Positions 31,295-44,868 of a stretch of 64,000 bases of DNA are shown in pieces; position 1 is the stretch's first letter; each line of letters opens with the position of its first letter. Source of the stretch: Drosophila pseudoobscura. Taxonomy: Eukaryota; Arthropoda; Insecta; Diptera; Drosophilidae. Under the pieces are notes generated by a model, which was not told where the DNA came from, ran no database searches, and saw only the letters and a list, made by a program, of their open reading frames with translations. The DNA lies in the NCBI RefSeq assembly GCF_009870125.1, contig NC_046683.1:48375869-48439868 (forward strand). The letters run 5' to 3'. Made by a program: the position numbers and the translations under genes.

Positions 31295-33918
31295 TGTTAC
31301 CCAGTTATAGCCGTTGGCTCTCAGCAGCAGAGCTGTGGCTCTGTGGCTCTGTAGCTCTGGTCGGTTAGTCGGTCGTTCAAACTGGGTCTCTCTCCTAATC
31401 ATTGAATACCGAAAAAAGCCAAAGCCAAAAGGAAGCCAACGTTTCTGGTCGAGTGCTCTCCTCCGGCGGGGCAGACAGATAGACAGACAGCCGGCCAGCC
31501 AGCCGGCAATTGTAATGCAAACAGGAATCCATATTGTGCCCCCGATCGCAGCCAGGGGCTGTGCCAGACAGACGTCAACGCTTTCTGCTTCAATTGACAC
31601 CCTCGGTACGGGAGTTGCAGTTGCCCCAAGAGTTGCATAGTTACAGTTGCAGTTCCATGAGGTAGTCATTGCATAAAGACCATTGACAGGGCTGCTCTCC
31701 AGCTCTGTACCGTTTTACGGTTGCCGCAACGTGTTGCCGGTCGTGTTGTGCAACAGCCCTTTATGATTATCATCGATACGGAACCCCCAATGCGGTTGCA
31801 ATTTTCGCTTAGATAAGCAAAGGATTGCCATACGAAACTTTAGGGTTTTCTCTGCTTCACAAAAACTTTCCTTCAGTCCGTCAATCGTTACACGATTGGT
31901 TATCATTTCACTGTCCCCGGCTCCGGCCCCGGCCCCGTCCCCGTCCCCGTTCTACTTTCCCTTTGGATCCGTTGATCGAATGTCACGAGCCCATGAAAAC
32001 GAATCGAAACGAATCCAATACACGATTTAATTAAATGGAAAAAACAAGAACACAAAAGAAACAAACAGAAACAACAATGCAATGCATTCGAATGGTATGG
32101 AATGGAATGAACAAATGCGTTTAATCAATCGGATCAGTCTTCAATCTTGACCCACTGAACGGTGCCCGTGGGCCTGGTAGGGTGCCGTGCCATGCCCCCT
32201 ACAGCACATTCCACACTCTGCCACGCATTCCGCATTGATTGGCTCACACGTCCGTAGCAAGCAGTACCCTTCAATAAAGAAAACAAACCTCAACAACGTT
32301 CAACAATCACCAATCACGATGCGATGACAATCTTCAATCGAATTTAACACTTTTCTTTGCTTCTTGCTTTCTTGCCTTCTTGCCTCCTCCAGCAATTTGT
32401 TAATTTCTTTATTGATTTTTATTGTCATTTTTGTGTGTGTGTTTTTTTTGGTCGATTCTTGCGTTAGCTGTTGCATTGTTGATACATTTTGTTGATTGAA
32501 TTTGACTGACGGTTACGTTGCGTCTTCCAGTCCTCCAGTCTTCCAGTCTTCCAGTGAAAGTCCAGCCTCGTCTCAGACTGGAATCGGGATTGGTGTTCAG
32601 CTAATAAACTTTTGTGACATCTGATGCCCCCGCCTGATGAGACTCCAAGCCTGATGAGACCTGATGCTGGTGTTAGCAAACTTTCGCCATGATTTATTGG
32701 CCAGCTTGTTAGTCGGGAGACTCTTCATTATAGTCGTAGCCAGCTCTTTTGGACATTGCCACATTAATCTCTGCAGCGTCGGCAAATAAATATTATTTAA
32801 ATGGCAGTTTCCAGAAACACTTTTTGTTGTTGTCTTTTTGGGAAGTCATTAACCTCAAGTGCCACAACTCTTACTCCTACTCCGATCTTGAAGCTGTCAG
32901 ACCCTTGCCACATGCCACACACACGCACACGCACACTCACGCACCAAAAGTATGCCTCAATTTGGTTTTTATTTCATTCCTTATATGCCCAGATCCAATC
33001 ATTCGCTCGTTCGCTTTGTGATCTGATCTCTCGAGGCGGTCAAGGTCAGGCGACTGCGACTGCGACTGCGATCTCCGATTGGCAAAGTAACCTTCGAGAG
33101 ACGTCGAGTGTCCGTCCATCAATGTCGTCCCAATTGGGATTTGCGATTCGTGGAGGGGATGAGCGACAGTCGCAGAGCAGCATAAATGGAAGAATGGGGG
33201 GACTGGGGAATGGGAATCCGTTCTAATCAATTGATGGACATTCCTTTCTCACCTCATAATCAATCGATCGATGCTGGGGGAGCGGAGAGGGGGAAAACAA
33301 CAGCATAACTATTATCTTAATCAATGCATTTTGTACCAGTTTAAATATTAACTATTTATATAAATCAATGGCGCTAATGGCGCCCGCTGAATGGCGGACG
33401 CAGACAAACGGCAAACAATTTGCCATTCCATTTAATCAAACAACATGGAAGAGAAAAACTAGCACAAACACACACACACACACACACACAGAGCACTGAT
33501 TGGAAAAACACAGTGGGAAAATGCGGACTAGAGGCGAGGATATTGCGCAAGCGCAGCCGCAGTCGCCGTCGAGGCTCTGTCGATGTGAAAAGTAAATTAA
33601 TTTGATTTGAACGGAGAGGAGAGGTGAGGAGAGGGGAGGGGAGGGGAGCTGATGGAAAGGCAAAGGCACTCCACTCGATGGCTATGTCGCTGCAAGGAAC
33701 GTATTCATTCGATTATGCAAGCAAGAAATGGGTTTAAGCCAGCGGCAAGTGACAATCGAATGGATGGATGGATGGATGGATAGATGTTTATAGGCCAAGT
33801 TACAGGACTAAAGAAAAACACCCACATGATGCTATGGCCAACGCCCTCCTGCTGCTGCTGCTGCACCTCACCCTGTTTTTTTTTTCCATTTGTGGTGCCG
33901 CACCTCGAGGCGGGTGAA

Positions 33919-33921
<3 letters not shown>

Positions 33922-33951
<30 letters not shown>
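33922..33951. repeat. Poly-C run of 30 bases
   Basis: An uninterrupted run of C in the presumed Cip4 intron. Could adopt i-motif/G-quadruplex forms; exact length should not be trusted. Confidence 0.85.
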
Positions 33952-33952
<1 letters not shown>

Positions 33953-35106
33953 CCCAGCCCCGGCCCCGCCGTCACACTGTGGGTGTGTGACGCAACCGAA
34001 ATTCTACAAACGCATTTGAAATGAAATTGTTTTAATGTTTAATTAATGGCACACGATCGACGAAAACTTGAGTGAAAATCGGGCAACGTTGCCAAATTTC
34101 ACTGGGCAACCTTCACGAAAAGACAACTCTATAAATCGGTAAAGCAGTGGAGGAGCACAGAAATTAATATAATCGCTTCACATAAAACATTGAAACCAAA
34201 TTACGTACAAATACTCGTACAACCGTTTTGCAATGCCACGGAAGAAGAGACCAAAAAAAAACACAAACACAAACAAAACAAGCAACCGAAAACGTAAATT
34301 TTCAACAACAATTTAACGCTCATTTAAGCCGCAACCGAATTGTGTCTCGGAACTGGGTTTCATTATGTAATTGATGTTAATTTTTGGACAGACCAAGAGC
34401 GCAGGAGGCGGTGGCGGTGGCGGAGGCGGAGGCGTAGGGTCGCACAGGGTACAGTGACTTCTCTCTCTCTATCGCTCTCGCTCGCTCTCTCTCTGGCTGA
34501 ACTTCACATGCAAATTGGCAAACATTTCTATGGGTTTTCTATGCGCTGCGAGGAGTGGGGGGAGAGCTTGGTTTACTTAACATTCAAATCTGCCGTCGAT
34601 GATTGCGTTTGGGGGCGTGATTGGCAGCTAACTCGGCCACACGGCAGCCTCTTTTGATGTCTCTTTTTGCCACGGTTTTTGCTGTCTTTCGCTGCGTGCG
34701 AAAATAAAATCAAAAGTGGAGCGCACCGCAGCGCAGCGCAGTTTGTGTTTCTCTGTTGTCTGTTTGGAATCTGTTGTATTGACAAACGGTATTGAAAAGT
34801 GTTGCAAATTGCCCACAAAAGATAGTTACAGGCAGAGGCAGAGAGAGAGACGCGGTATATTATATCATAACTCTGTGTTTTTTGTTTTTTTTTTTTGTCC
34901 GCTGAGGAGGAAGTGGCTGCTGGCCATATTTGTGTCAGCGGTAAACGCTAACGATCTCCTAACGAATGGGGCAGGCCAGACGATAATTTAAAACCAAATC
35001 ACTTGAAATTGTCAACCATATCGCGCTCTTTATGGCTAATGAGTTAATGGATTTGTTTTTGGCGCTCCTCCCGACCTCTCTCGCCCTCCTCCGAAGTTCA
35101 GTGTTT

Positions 35107-35430
35107 CCATTCAGAGACACGCGCAATTCCTCTCTCAGCAGTTGCTCTCTCGCCTTCTTGCAGTTTTGCTTGCACATTTCCTTATCTCTTGATCTGCATT
35201 TGATCTAGGAGCTTTGCTACTCTCACGCACACACTCCCGCCATGCCTTCTTGCGCTCTCTCAGCAACAACAGCATTTTCAGAGACCCGCGCAATTCCTCT
35301 CTCGGTGACAGCAGCAGCCCCAGCAATAACCGTTGCTCTCTCGTGTTCTTGCTTGCACATTTCCTTATCTCTTGATATGCATTTGATCTAGGAGTTTTGC
35401 TATTCTCACGCAATACACGCACACACACAC
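35107..35430. repeat. Diverged direct duplication of about 150 bp
   Basis: Blocks shared in the same order at about 35112-35232 and 35276-35412: cagagac-cgcgcaattcctctctc, gttgctctctcg, cttgcacatttccttatctc, ttgat-tgcatttgatctagga and ttttgct/ctctcacgca. The spacing differs slightly between copies. It lies about 350 bp upstream of the first visible Cip4 exon. Confidence 0.75.
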
Positions 35431-35769
35431 AACAGCATTAGATGAATGGGAAACACTCCCGCGCAGACACGACGACTACTCTCTCGCTCTCGCTCCCGGG
35501 CCGGGCCTCGCTCTCAGCAAATGCTGCGTACATACATACATACGTATATGGCCGATCTTTATCCATAAAATCCATTTGCTGTTTGTTTGCTACGCAGTTT
35601 CTTTCTTAAGTGATTGAAAAATTGAGATTAATTTCATATTATTTCGCATTTGTTTTTGGCTCAACGTCAAAAGGCATTAAGTGGGATTTTTCCCATTCCT
35701 CCACTCGAGATATCCATTCAACTGTTCTAATTCTCTAATCCATTTCTGTTCAATTCTTCTCTTTTTCAG

Positions 35770-38700
35770 GATCAAAACGAGAATCTGGGTATACACACAA
35801 ACAGAGGCATCGATGCCCTGGACAAGTTTGCCAATTTTCTGCGCGATCGAGTGACCATAGAAACGGAATATGCCGGCAAATTGAGGTGAGCCATTAACCC
35901 ATTAAAGATTTTTCCTAATTTGTTGTTTTTTTGTTTTTTACGGAATTCGGGATCGTAAGTCTTGTCTCCAAGCGAACGACGGCGCCTCCATTTATGGCCC
36001 CAACAAATAGCCAATTAAACATAAATATTTTGTGTTTAGTTTTTTGTGTGTGTGTGTTTCTGCCCCACCGCACCCATTTGTGGCATGCAGCTGCTGTCAC
36101 AAAGATCTCACCAAACTCCAAGTATCTCTCTGGGGACTTACGGAGTTCTCATTAATGTAAAAAGCCTCGTGCACACGCTGTACTGTACGAATAAGCACAA
36201 GGTCGTCCACTCTGCGGCACTTGTGGCAGTGATTGCACTGTACTGTCCACGACGGGTTCCGTTCCTGAAATCAATTTTCTTGAGGCTTAAAACGTGTCTT
36301 TGCCTTGTCTGTATCTCTCCCTCTCCGTGAGACCTTCGTAGAACATAAAAATAAAAAAATACAAATAATCGTAAATATCTAAAAGCTAATTGTGTTCATT
36401 GTTTGAATGAGTGCTTCATTTACTGCCGGCGCAATTCAATTGCCGTTGCTGCGGTAATTCTTTTTTTTTTATGGAAGGAAAAGAATTTTCGAAAGCCGCA
36501 CCTCCATCATGGGCCGAATGGGCCGACCAACCCCTTGGGGCGGCTCGGCTCTAAATTGCACAATTGAGTGACACCCTCTGAAAGTGAAGCCAACATGATC
36601 TGACCACGACCTGCCCCACGCAATTGACACGCGACGCAACTGCCACACCACACCGCCAGGGAGGGGAGTCCCGTCCCCACCGATGGACATGTGGGGGACT
36701 TAATGTGATTAGGCTTGAGTTACTCGGACACTGACAAGCCCCGCCAATTGGCCAACGGTGGCACGGTGGGGACGGTGGAACGGTGGGGACGGCTGTACTG
36801 CTGTTGGCGTGGGTCTTCATAATTGTTTAATTTAAGCAAAGATTATATTGCCGGAGTCGCTGACGCTGACGCTGTCTCTGACGCTGTCGCTGACGCTGTC
36901 AAGGTGTTGGAGAGACCACAAGACCGAGGCTGTTGGATGGTTGGATGTTTGGTTGGTTCGTTGGGAATGCTATCGGTTTCCCACTGTCTGTCTGTCTGTC
37001 TGTCCGAGTGTCTGGCAGTTCCCACAGTTCCCCCAATGAGTTGGCTTGATGACTGCCTCCACCACCACCACCACCACCGCCACCGCTGGGGTCTAGCGAA
37101 GCTCTCCGTTGGCTGGGAGTGAACTGTGGCCCCTGTGTGATATCGCTGGAAGCTACCGTCTTGACGTCGTTTTAATGACTTTATCATTACGCGTCTCTAA
37201 AGCTCTAGTTGGCGCTTCATCTTCATGTATCTTTATGCCTTTCCCAGCAGCATCCACTGCGATCATCTACCAACTAGACCACAAAGCAGACCCCCAATGG
37301 AAAATGGGGAAAAACTCTATTAATATGCGGAGCGCAGAGTGAAATCTCCAGCACCAGCTCCAGCCGAAGCTCCATCTCCAGCTCCATCTCTTGCGTGTGC
37401 GATGAAAAGTCTCGTGTTAAATGCAAATGCTTGCTCCTCTTCTTCTACTTGCTGCTGCGATTATATTTTGTATTTCTCTTTCTATCTTTTTGCATAAACA
37501 AACAAAGTTTCACTAATGCCATGATTTTTGGATTTTAATTTTGATTTTCGTTTTTCCTTGCAGGCGACTAGTGAAAAATTACCAGCCCAAAAAGAAGGAG
37601 GAGGAAGACAATGAGTAAGCACCAGTCCAAAACCGAACCATAAGTATACTTAAGTTGAATGTTTGTTAAATGTCTTGGAAAATTATCGACAATTGCGGGG
37701 CAAGTCTCTCTGTCTCTCCGTCTCTCTCTCTCTCTGACGCTGACTGTTGCTCCAATTGTGCGTGTCTGGGGGGCGGCAGGGGGTGGGGCGCCAAGATTCC
37801 CATCAATTTATCGTGTGGTCTGAGAATCTGAGTCTTTAATTACATGCCATGCAAATATGCGTGTAGTATGCGAATAACTGACATCATGACCCGCAAATAG
37901 ATCTGCCTGCCTCAGCGTGGCATGTGTGTAACATGACAATGAAGCCATAGCCAAAGCCATAGCCATAGCCAGAGCCAGAGCCAGAGCCAACTTGAAGTTG
38001 ACTTTGGTAATGAAATGCCAAGCGCTTGTGCCTTATTCAGTTGTAAAATCCATAAATTTATCCTCCAGCGCCATATAGAGAGTGCCACAGCGATGACAGA
38101 GTGACAGACAGACGGACAAATGTGCGTGGGCGTTCCTTGGCGCGTCACAAAGCGCGTGTCCAACTCTGTCAATCTGAGAGCTCCATAAATTGCTGCCCCA
38201 CCACCGAGCGACAGTGCGACAATCGAGCAGAGTAGTAGCTCGTAGCCAGAGGCGCGAATTGTCGTGGGCAGGGAGGGGCCTACAGGCCATGGCTGTAGCC
38301 ACCAAGGGAACCAACCGAACCGATATTCACACGTTCTCTTTATTACAGATTTACATCGATGCAAGCGTTTCGCAATCTGCTCAAGGAAGTGGGCGACCTG
38401 GCGGGACAGCGTGAGGTGGTGTCCGAGAGCCTGCAGCTACAGATCATACAGGGTGTGACGCTGCTCTCCAAGGCGCTGCGCGAAGATCGCAAGGTAAGCC
38501 ATCCCATCCCATCCCATCCGATCCCCTCCCCTCGATAACACGGATTACGGATTACAATGAATATCTTTACAGAAATGCCTTAGCGATGGTGCAATGCTGC
38601 AACAGAACCTCACCACACAGCTCTCGTCGCTGGAGCGGGCCAAGCGGAACTACGAGAAGGCCTACAGGGACTCGGAGAAGGCTGTCGATAACTACAAGAA

Positions 38701-41700
38701 GGCCGACATGGATCTCAATCTGAGTCGTGCCGAGGTGGAGCGCTACAAGAACATCATGACGTCGAAGATCCAGCAGTCGGACGATGCCAAGAACGAGTAC
38801 GCCAATCAGCTGCAGAAGACGAACAATCTGCAGCAACAGCACTTCAGCATCCTGCTGCCCGCCGTCCTGAGTCGCCTGCAGGAGCTGGACGAGAAGCGCA
38901 CGCGCGGCATACGCGAGTTCATCATCGGAGCGGCGGAGGTGGAGTCCTCGGTGGCACCCATCATTGCCCGCTGCATGGAGGGTATTGTCAAGGCGGGAGA
39001 GTCCATCAACGAGAAGGAGGATTCATTCAAAGTCATAGAAAGGTGCTGGCTCCATCAATCGTACGCGTTTCCATATCTAATCAATGTCTTTCCACAGATA
39101 CCAATCGGGTTTCGCGCCCCCCACGGACATACCCTTCGAGGATCTGTCCAAACTAGATCCGGACTCTTTGCAGGATCACTACAACAATTCCATGTCGAAC
39201 CACCTGACGATGCGGGGCACGATGAGTGCCAACAAGATCAAGAAACGCGTCGGCATCTTCAACATATTCGGCAGCAACAAGGTGAGGGGATCCGCGGCCG
39301 ATTCTCGGATAGGTTGTGGCTGTTGTACCATCGTTTTAGCCTCGTTTCTGCCTGACTCTCTCTCGCTCTCTCTCTCTCTCTGTCTACCTCTACCTCTATC
39401 TCTGTCTCTGTCGAGGGGATGGGAGTTTTCAGTTTTCAGTTCTTCCACCCACACATGTCCGTTCCTTTCAGTGCACCCAGAGCCTCTTGAGTTGAGTCGC
39501 TTCGTGATATCTTTTATTTAGTTGTTAAGTTTTCTCTATTCATAAGTCGTAGGCCTCTGTTATGGTTTATGTATTGTACGGTGTGTGTGCCTCTCATTAT
39601 AGTTTACTCATCCAGTGTTCTATCTCTTTTCCGTTCTATCCTGAATATTGAATCTTGAATCTCGAATCGATTACCATTTACCACTTTAATTTCCGCCTGG
39701 ACGATGGTTCTGTGTCTCTGCTGTAAGTACCAAGAGTCCAGTCCTACAGGCCGTTCCGCCATCCTCGTGCTCGTTTCGTGTCATCCCCCACTCCACACTG
39801 ATCCACCGATCCACTAATCCACCATATACTCGCTATACATATCCTCCGCTGCATACATGTCTCCCCCATTGATTGTTCTTTCCCCGTTTGCATATGACTT
39901 GCCATCCGATGTCCATGTTTTCTGTCTGTTTCGTTATTTTCTTGCTAATATTTTTGTGTGTGCCATCGCTTTGCTTTTAAGTTGTTCCCCCGCTCCCCTC
40001 TGCGCACCCCACTCCCCAAATGAAAAGTCCCCCCCAAAACAAAACCAAAGGCTTCTTCGATAACACTCTGCAAAACAAAACAAAACAAAAGAAAAATATG
40101 AATTGTATTAACTCTTGATTTCTATTTTCGTTGCTGCCATTCGATCTTAAAACCGAATCCAAAATGCTTTTACTCACATACACACACACACACACACAAA
40201 ACACAAACACTCAAATTTCAATGTAAATGTGATTAAATGAATATGAATACTATGAATACTAAATCAATTCGCTGCCAATAGCAACGGCAGATAATTGAAG
40301 CCTGTATCACGATGAAGGTATGATGAATCTTTCAGCTCTAACTACCCCTAACTAAACTAAACTAAACTAAATAACTAGCCCTAAACCAACTAGACTACAT
40401 AAGTTACTAGTTCTAACTAAGCCTAGCCGTAACTAGCCCACCATTTGCTACCCATTTGATTGCTCTTAATTACAACACTCGTATCTGTATCTACTACTCC
40501 ACGCTATCAACTAATCACAACCAAGCTAACCAATCACTAGCCACTAGCCACTAGCCACTATCGACTATCGATTATCGTTCGTTTACCATTAATTAACAAT
40601 AATTATAGCAGTCTGTCTCTGAGCAAAACTTTCACTTTAAACGATCGGCATATTCTAAGTTCGAGCTCTAAAAATAACCAATAACCAGTCGGAATCTTTA
40701 AGAAAAGTCTCTTAGCCAACTCTTAGCACACTCACACATTATCCTCATATTGCCCTTCATTTTTTATATAGTAATTTTGTTTGTATTATTGTTCTCTGCT
40801 GAGAAATTCCCTTGCATGATTTGAATTGAATGCTCCCCCTCTACCCCCTCTACCCCCTTCCCTCCCTTGTGTTCGATTTGATTTGCTTAATTTATTTATA
40901 TATTTCTGTTGATGTGGAAACAGGTTTGATTGATTCCATTCCATTCCCCCAAAAAGCAAAAGCAGGCCATTGGGTTAGCTCTTACCTATGTATGTATTTT
41001 ATTGCATTTGTTCTTTATCTTGATCTTTATTTTGTTTTGTTCCTTATCTGTTGGTTGATCTTCTTCTGTTTTACTCACTGCGTGCTACTACTTTTGTTGT
41101 TGTCGTTATTGTCTTGTGGATGTCTTCATTCATTTATACATACATATCTATATCCCGATCGATCTGTGATCTGAACCTTGTTGCCTTGACTAATCGTGTG
41201 ATTTGATTGTCATTAGAACTCGCTAACGGCGGACGGACAAAAGGAGGACTTCAGCGATCTGCCACCGAATCAGCAAAGAAAGAAGCTCCAGGCGAAGATC
41301 GCGGAGCTGCAGCAGAAGATCGCACAGGAGACGAATGCCCGGGATGGCCTGATGAAGATGAAAATCGTCTATGAGGCGAACTCGTCGCTGGGCAACCCCA
41401 TGACCGTTGAGGGACAGCTGAACGAGTCGGAGCACAAGCTGGAAAAGCTAAAAATCGATCTGAAAAAGTATCAGGGCTACTTCGAGAGGGCCAATCAGGC
41501 GCAGGTGGCCAACAATAGTCCGCAGGCGAATCGAAATCAATTACAGAACGGACACCGAACATCGAGGTGAGCTAAGGCTGGATGAACGATGGATGGACCA
41601 TAGATCGCACAGATGCAATGGTCGACTAATCGTGATCTTCATTCTTTCTCTGAACCCCCAGACATTCCAATGGCAGCGCCGATGATCATCACGACGAGGG

Positions 41701-42660
41701 CGATGACCAGCCTGACGATGCTGGCAGCTTAAGCAGGTCAGGTTCTGAGGATAATGTGGCGCAAATACAAAATGGGCATAATAATAACAATAACGGGTAC
41801 ACTCATAAGTCTACGTTCAATGTTTATACATATACTATATATCTTACCCACCACACATACATACACACACATACATTAGCATCGTAGCGTTTATAATTTG
41901 GCATCGCATCCCACTCTGTACATTGCCCATGGCACTCCTTGGTTTTGGCTCCCCCTTTATTTCGGTTTATCATTTTACACGAAAAATTACACTGAAATTA
42001 AATAACATCCAGAAAGAGCCCACAAAAATATGCCACAATAGTATGCCAGCGATATAAAATTTAAATATGAATCTGTTCTGTTCTGCTCTGCTCTATTTTT
42101 TGTTTGTTTTATAATTTGTATTCTAAAATCTGATTGATTGATTTTGTTTTACTTTTCGATTCTTGATTGCCTTACACCGAACATTACAACACTTAATAAT
42201 GTGGAAATTGCAACTTCTTCAAATATTTCGTTTCATTTTGCCTTTTCCATGGTGAAATCCAGCAGTTCGGCAAGTCCCGAGAGTGGCCTGGGCACCTCGC
42301 ACACATCCCTGCCCGGCTCCGGACAGGGCAGCGCCAACGAGAATGCCATTGGCGAGGATGCGTACTTTGAGACGGAAGTGGAGCCCCTGCAGCCACTGGG
42401 CACATGTCGAGCCCTGTATCCCTTTGAAGGTGAGTAGTGATTGACCGACTAACTGATTGATTGGAACCCTAATCCGCTTGGTGTCTTATTGAACAGCCTC
42501 CAGCGAAGGAAGCATACCCATGAACGAGGGCGAGGAGCTGCAGGTGATTGAGATCGATCAGGGCGATGGCTGGACGCGAGTGAGGCGTGCTAACGATTCC
42601 AATGGCTGGGACGAGGGCTTTGTGCCCACGAGTTACATCGAGTGCACGCTCTACGCTTAG
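35770..42660 (+). CDS. Cip4: Cip4: F-BAR, HR1 and SH3 adaptor, 5' exon(s) missing from the window
   Basis: Cdc42-interacting adaptor linking curved membranes to actin assembly and endocytosis. Exons: 35770-35885, 37564-37614, 38349-38493, 38573-39042, 39098-39281, 41217-41566, 41662-41796 (or to 41736), 42263-42429, 42497-42660. All junctions are GT/AG and phases agree, giving about 593 residues here. The F-BAR domain starts within exon 1 ([20 protein letters not shown]) and continues through [11 protein letters not shown] and the coiled coil of exon 4. HR1, the Cdc42-binding coiled coil, is in the 41217 exon ([17 protein letters not shown]). SH3 begins with CRALYPFE at the end of the 42263 exon and finishes with [17 protein letters not shown]. 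The conserved first residues of the family are absent, so a start exon lies upstream. Confidence 0.95.
40291..40317 (+). other. Candidate alternative 27-nt microexon of Cip4
   Basis: Bounded by ...acggcag and gtatgatg, it encodes nine residues (IIEACITMK) with no frame change between the exon ending at 39281 and the one starting at 41217, both phase 0. The upstream pyrimidine tract is weak. If used, it lengthens the linker between the F-BAR and HR1 domains. Confidence 0.4.
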
Positions 42661-44275
42661 GCTTAAGAACTTATGGGCGGGCAATCAGCCAGGCGGTTTT
42701 AAATGTTAACTACTCAGCAACATTTGCATATGTTCCATTCATTTTGTGTACTTTTGTCATAACTTTGCGTTCTGTCGGACAGCCATAACACAACCAGTAC
42801 ACCAATGCACCCATACACCCATTCTCGCACACACACACACACACACACAAGCTACGCACAACCATGTACATTTTGACTTAAGCTAAGTTCGACTCCCATT
42901 AACTCTCGGTTGCTTTGTATATTTACTTTTGATTTGAAACGTCAATGAATGTCAATGATCTTATGGTAGTGCAAGCTATATCATACTATACCATACTATA
43001 GTCATATGCACCTACGAGCAGACCTCACCTAATTGTAAGCACCGCGACGTAACGTAACGTTTCCCTCTTCACTGAAACAATCATGATTACACCTATTTAT
43101 ATACATATATGAAATCAGATTTATATGGCACTTGAATATGTGAGAACATGAAAAACCAAATTGAAACTTGACTCGAAAATAGGATTGTGAACCCGTTTGA
43201 ATCGCGTATGAATCACGTATGTTTGGAATGCGTTCATGATATATATATTTTCATTCACGGCCTTGGCCTAGGGAGCATCTGCCGCTCTTCGCACTGACCA
43301 AGAAGAGGGGCAGAGTGCGTGTCTGTCGAATTGTAGCACTAAAACTTTGGTAAATATGCAAAGATCAGAATGGGAGATAAAGAGAGAGTCCCCCACCCCC
43401 CTTCCACAGAACATCGACCACACCAGAACACCACAACCATTCAGACAAACACACATGGATAGGTATAGCAACAGTTATGGCAATCCTGCATGACATGCGG
43501 CATATGCAATGCGTAGGCGTAGGCGTAGGCGAAGGCGAAGAACGCGCTAGCTTGTTTATATAAATAGCAACAATTGTACATTTTACTTTACACACTCTAT
43601 GCATAATGGCTAATTTTAGTTTGAATATAACTTTGTATTGCCTAATTTTAGTTTGAAGATAACTTGTATTGCTCTTTGCCTTGTACATTTTCACTCATTA
43701 TGCTTAATCCTATGCGCATCGAAGGAAGCGAGAGCGAGAACCAGATTGATTTGAATAATGCAGCAAGTAATTATGTTTTAGGGACTCCTAGACGTTTAAG
43801 TTCACAACATTTAAGGCTTAAGTCAAAAGCAAAGCCGGGCGGCGCTGCATTTCTTATGTCCAACGCCACTTTGCAATACATTTATTTATAATTTACAGAA
43901 AAAGTACTACCGTCTAATGGTAAACCACAATCAAAAACAAAAACAAAAGCAACGGCAAAAGGCAACAGGCAACAGGCCGACCAGGCAGAGTGAATTAGAT
44001 TTTTAGTTAGGTATTCAACAGCCTTTTCCATGTGTATTTTCTACTTTCATTTCGCATAGACTTAAGTGTGCATACCACTGAAACGGATGAATTGTGTTCC
44101 AAACAATTCCAAAATTCTTAAATTTATCTAATTCTAAATTCGAACCGAAACAGGCACATACGTATTGCGTGAAAATTAAAATGAATATTGAGTTTAAGTG
44201 ACAAAATACGGTATAATATCTATGTGAGCATTGTCAGCATAATAAAAATAACTCAAATAAATTGAAGCTGGTGTA
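42661..44275 (+). other. Cip4 3' untranslated region
   Basis: No further coding signal follows the stop. The AT-rich sequence ends with AATAAAAATAACTCAAATAAAT at about 44240-44262, giving likely polyadenylation near 44275. Short direct repeats occur inside (cctaattttagtttgaa near 43640 and a related copy near 43610). A 75-codon frame at 43664 lies in this region and is not considered a gene. Confidence 0.7.
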
Positions 44276-44289
44276 CATTTTTACATTTT

Positions 44290-44868
44290 ATATAGCACTG
44301 GCAAAAGGTGCGGCCAGATCCTGCCATCAAATAAGGGGAATTTCTCCGATCACATTAAGCCATCACACGACTAGATCGACCCACAAATAGCGAAGAAGTG
44401 TCGAAGTGTATATCCAAGGATCAAGGATATTTTCCCAATATGGAACGACCAGATCGGCCCACAAATAACGGAGATAACACTAAATATACGACTCGAGAAA
44501 ATATCCTTTATCATTGATAAGGCCTACATCAAATCAAGGAATTTCTTCCAATCACAGGAAGCCATCGCACGTCAATAACGAAGAAAAGAGGAAAGCAAAG
44601 CTGGCTTGTTGTAACTTGTTGTCAGCAGTTGTACAACAGTTGACCGAGGTACCAGGCGAACAGGAATCAGCAGAAGGCAGCTTTATCGAATGCAATATTT
44701 TGTGTTGCATACTTTCAGTTACAGGCAAAACTTGAATTTTAAAGCATAGCATACTCTTGGGGTTAATCCAAAGCCAAGTGGCTTTCTGCTGATTTCTGTT
44801 CGCCTGGTGCCGAGCTTGGAAATTTCTTATTTTCGGCCATTTGACATCGGATTTAAGTTTCACTAAAG
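44290..44868. repeat. Degenerate repeat region bordering the satellite
   Basis: Two or three decayed units share gaatttct-ccgatcaca, aagccatc-cacg, ga-cagatcggcccacaaata and cgaagaa (near 44335, 44450 and 44540). It differs from the 319-bp monomer and may be remnants of another dispersed element. No gene is seen. Confidence 0.5.

Larger units (their letters stand above)
16942..35769 (+). other. Long non-coding host region, probably 5' intron of Cip4
   Basis: Nearly 19 kb without a coding exon I can support. It is full of low-complexity sequence: CT/GA tracts (17770s, 20310s, 26107, 27473, 34458), GT/CA tracts (19878, 21250, 24655, 33470), GGAC repeats at 18655-18690, poly-C and poly-G runs, and GCT/GCA triplet runs. 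The first coding exon seen at 35770 begins in the middle of the F-BAR domain, so the start codon exon must lie upstream. No CIP4-like start exon was found here, so it probably lies beyond the window and this is intron. The ratchet site at 22777 supports this. Confidence 0.6.

Noticed and set aside
16842..34991. Many open frames of 60-270 codons in the long non-coding region
   Set aside because: They come from CT, GT, poly-C and triplet repeats, occur on both strands at once, and lack domain signals.
38567..38842. 91-codon leucine-rich frame antisense to the Cip4 coiled coil
   Set aside because: A shadow of the repetitive codons of the F-BAR exon.
38594..39355. 253-codon frame continuing past 39042
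   Set aside because: The first part is a real Cip4 exon, but the frame reads through its donor into intron; the coiled-coil similarity stops at the splice site.
43664..43891. 75-codon frame after the Cip4 stop
   Set aside because: Inside the probable 3' UTR, no promoter or motif, composition unlike coding sequence.
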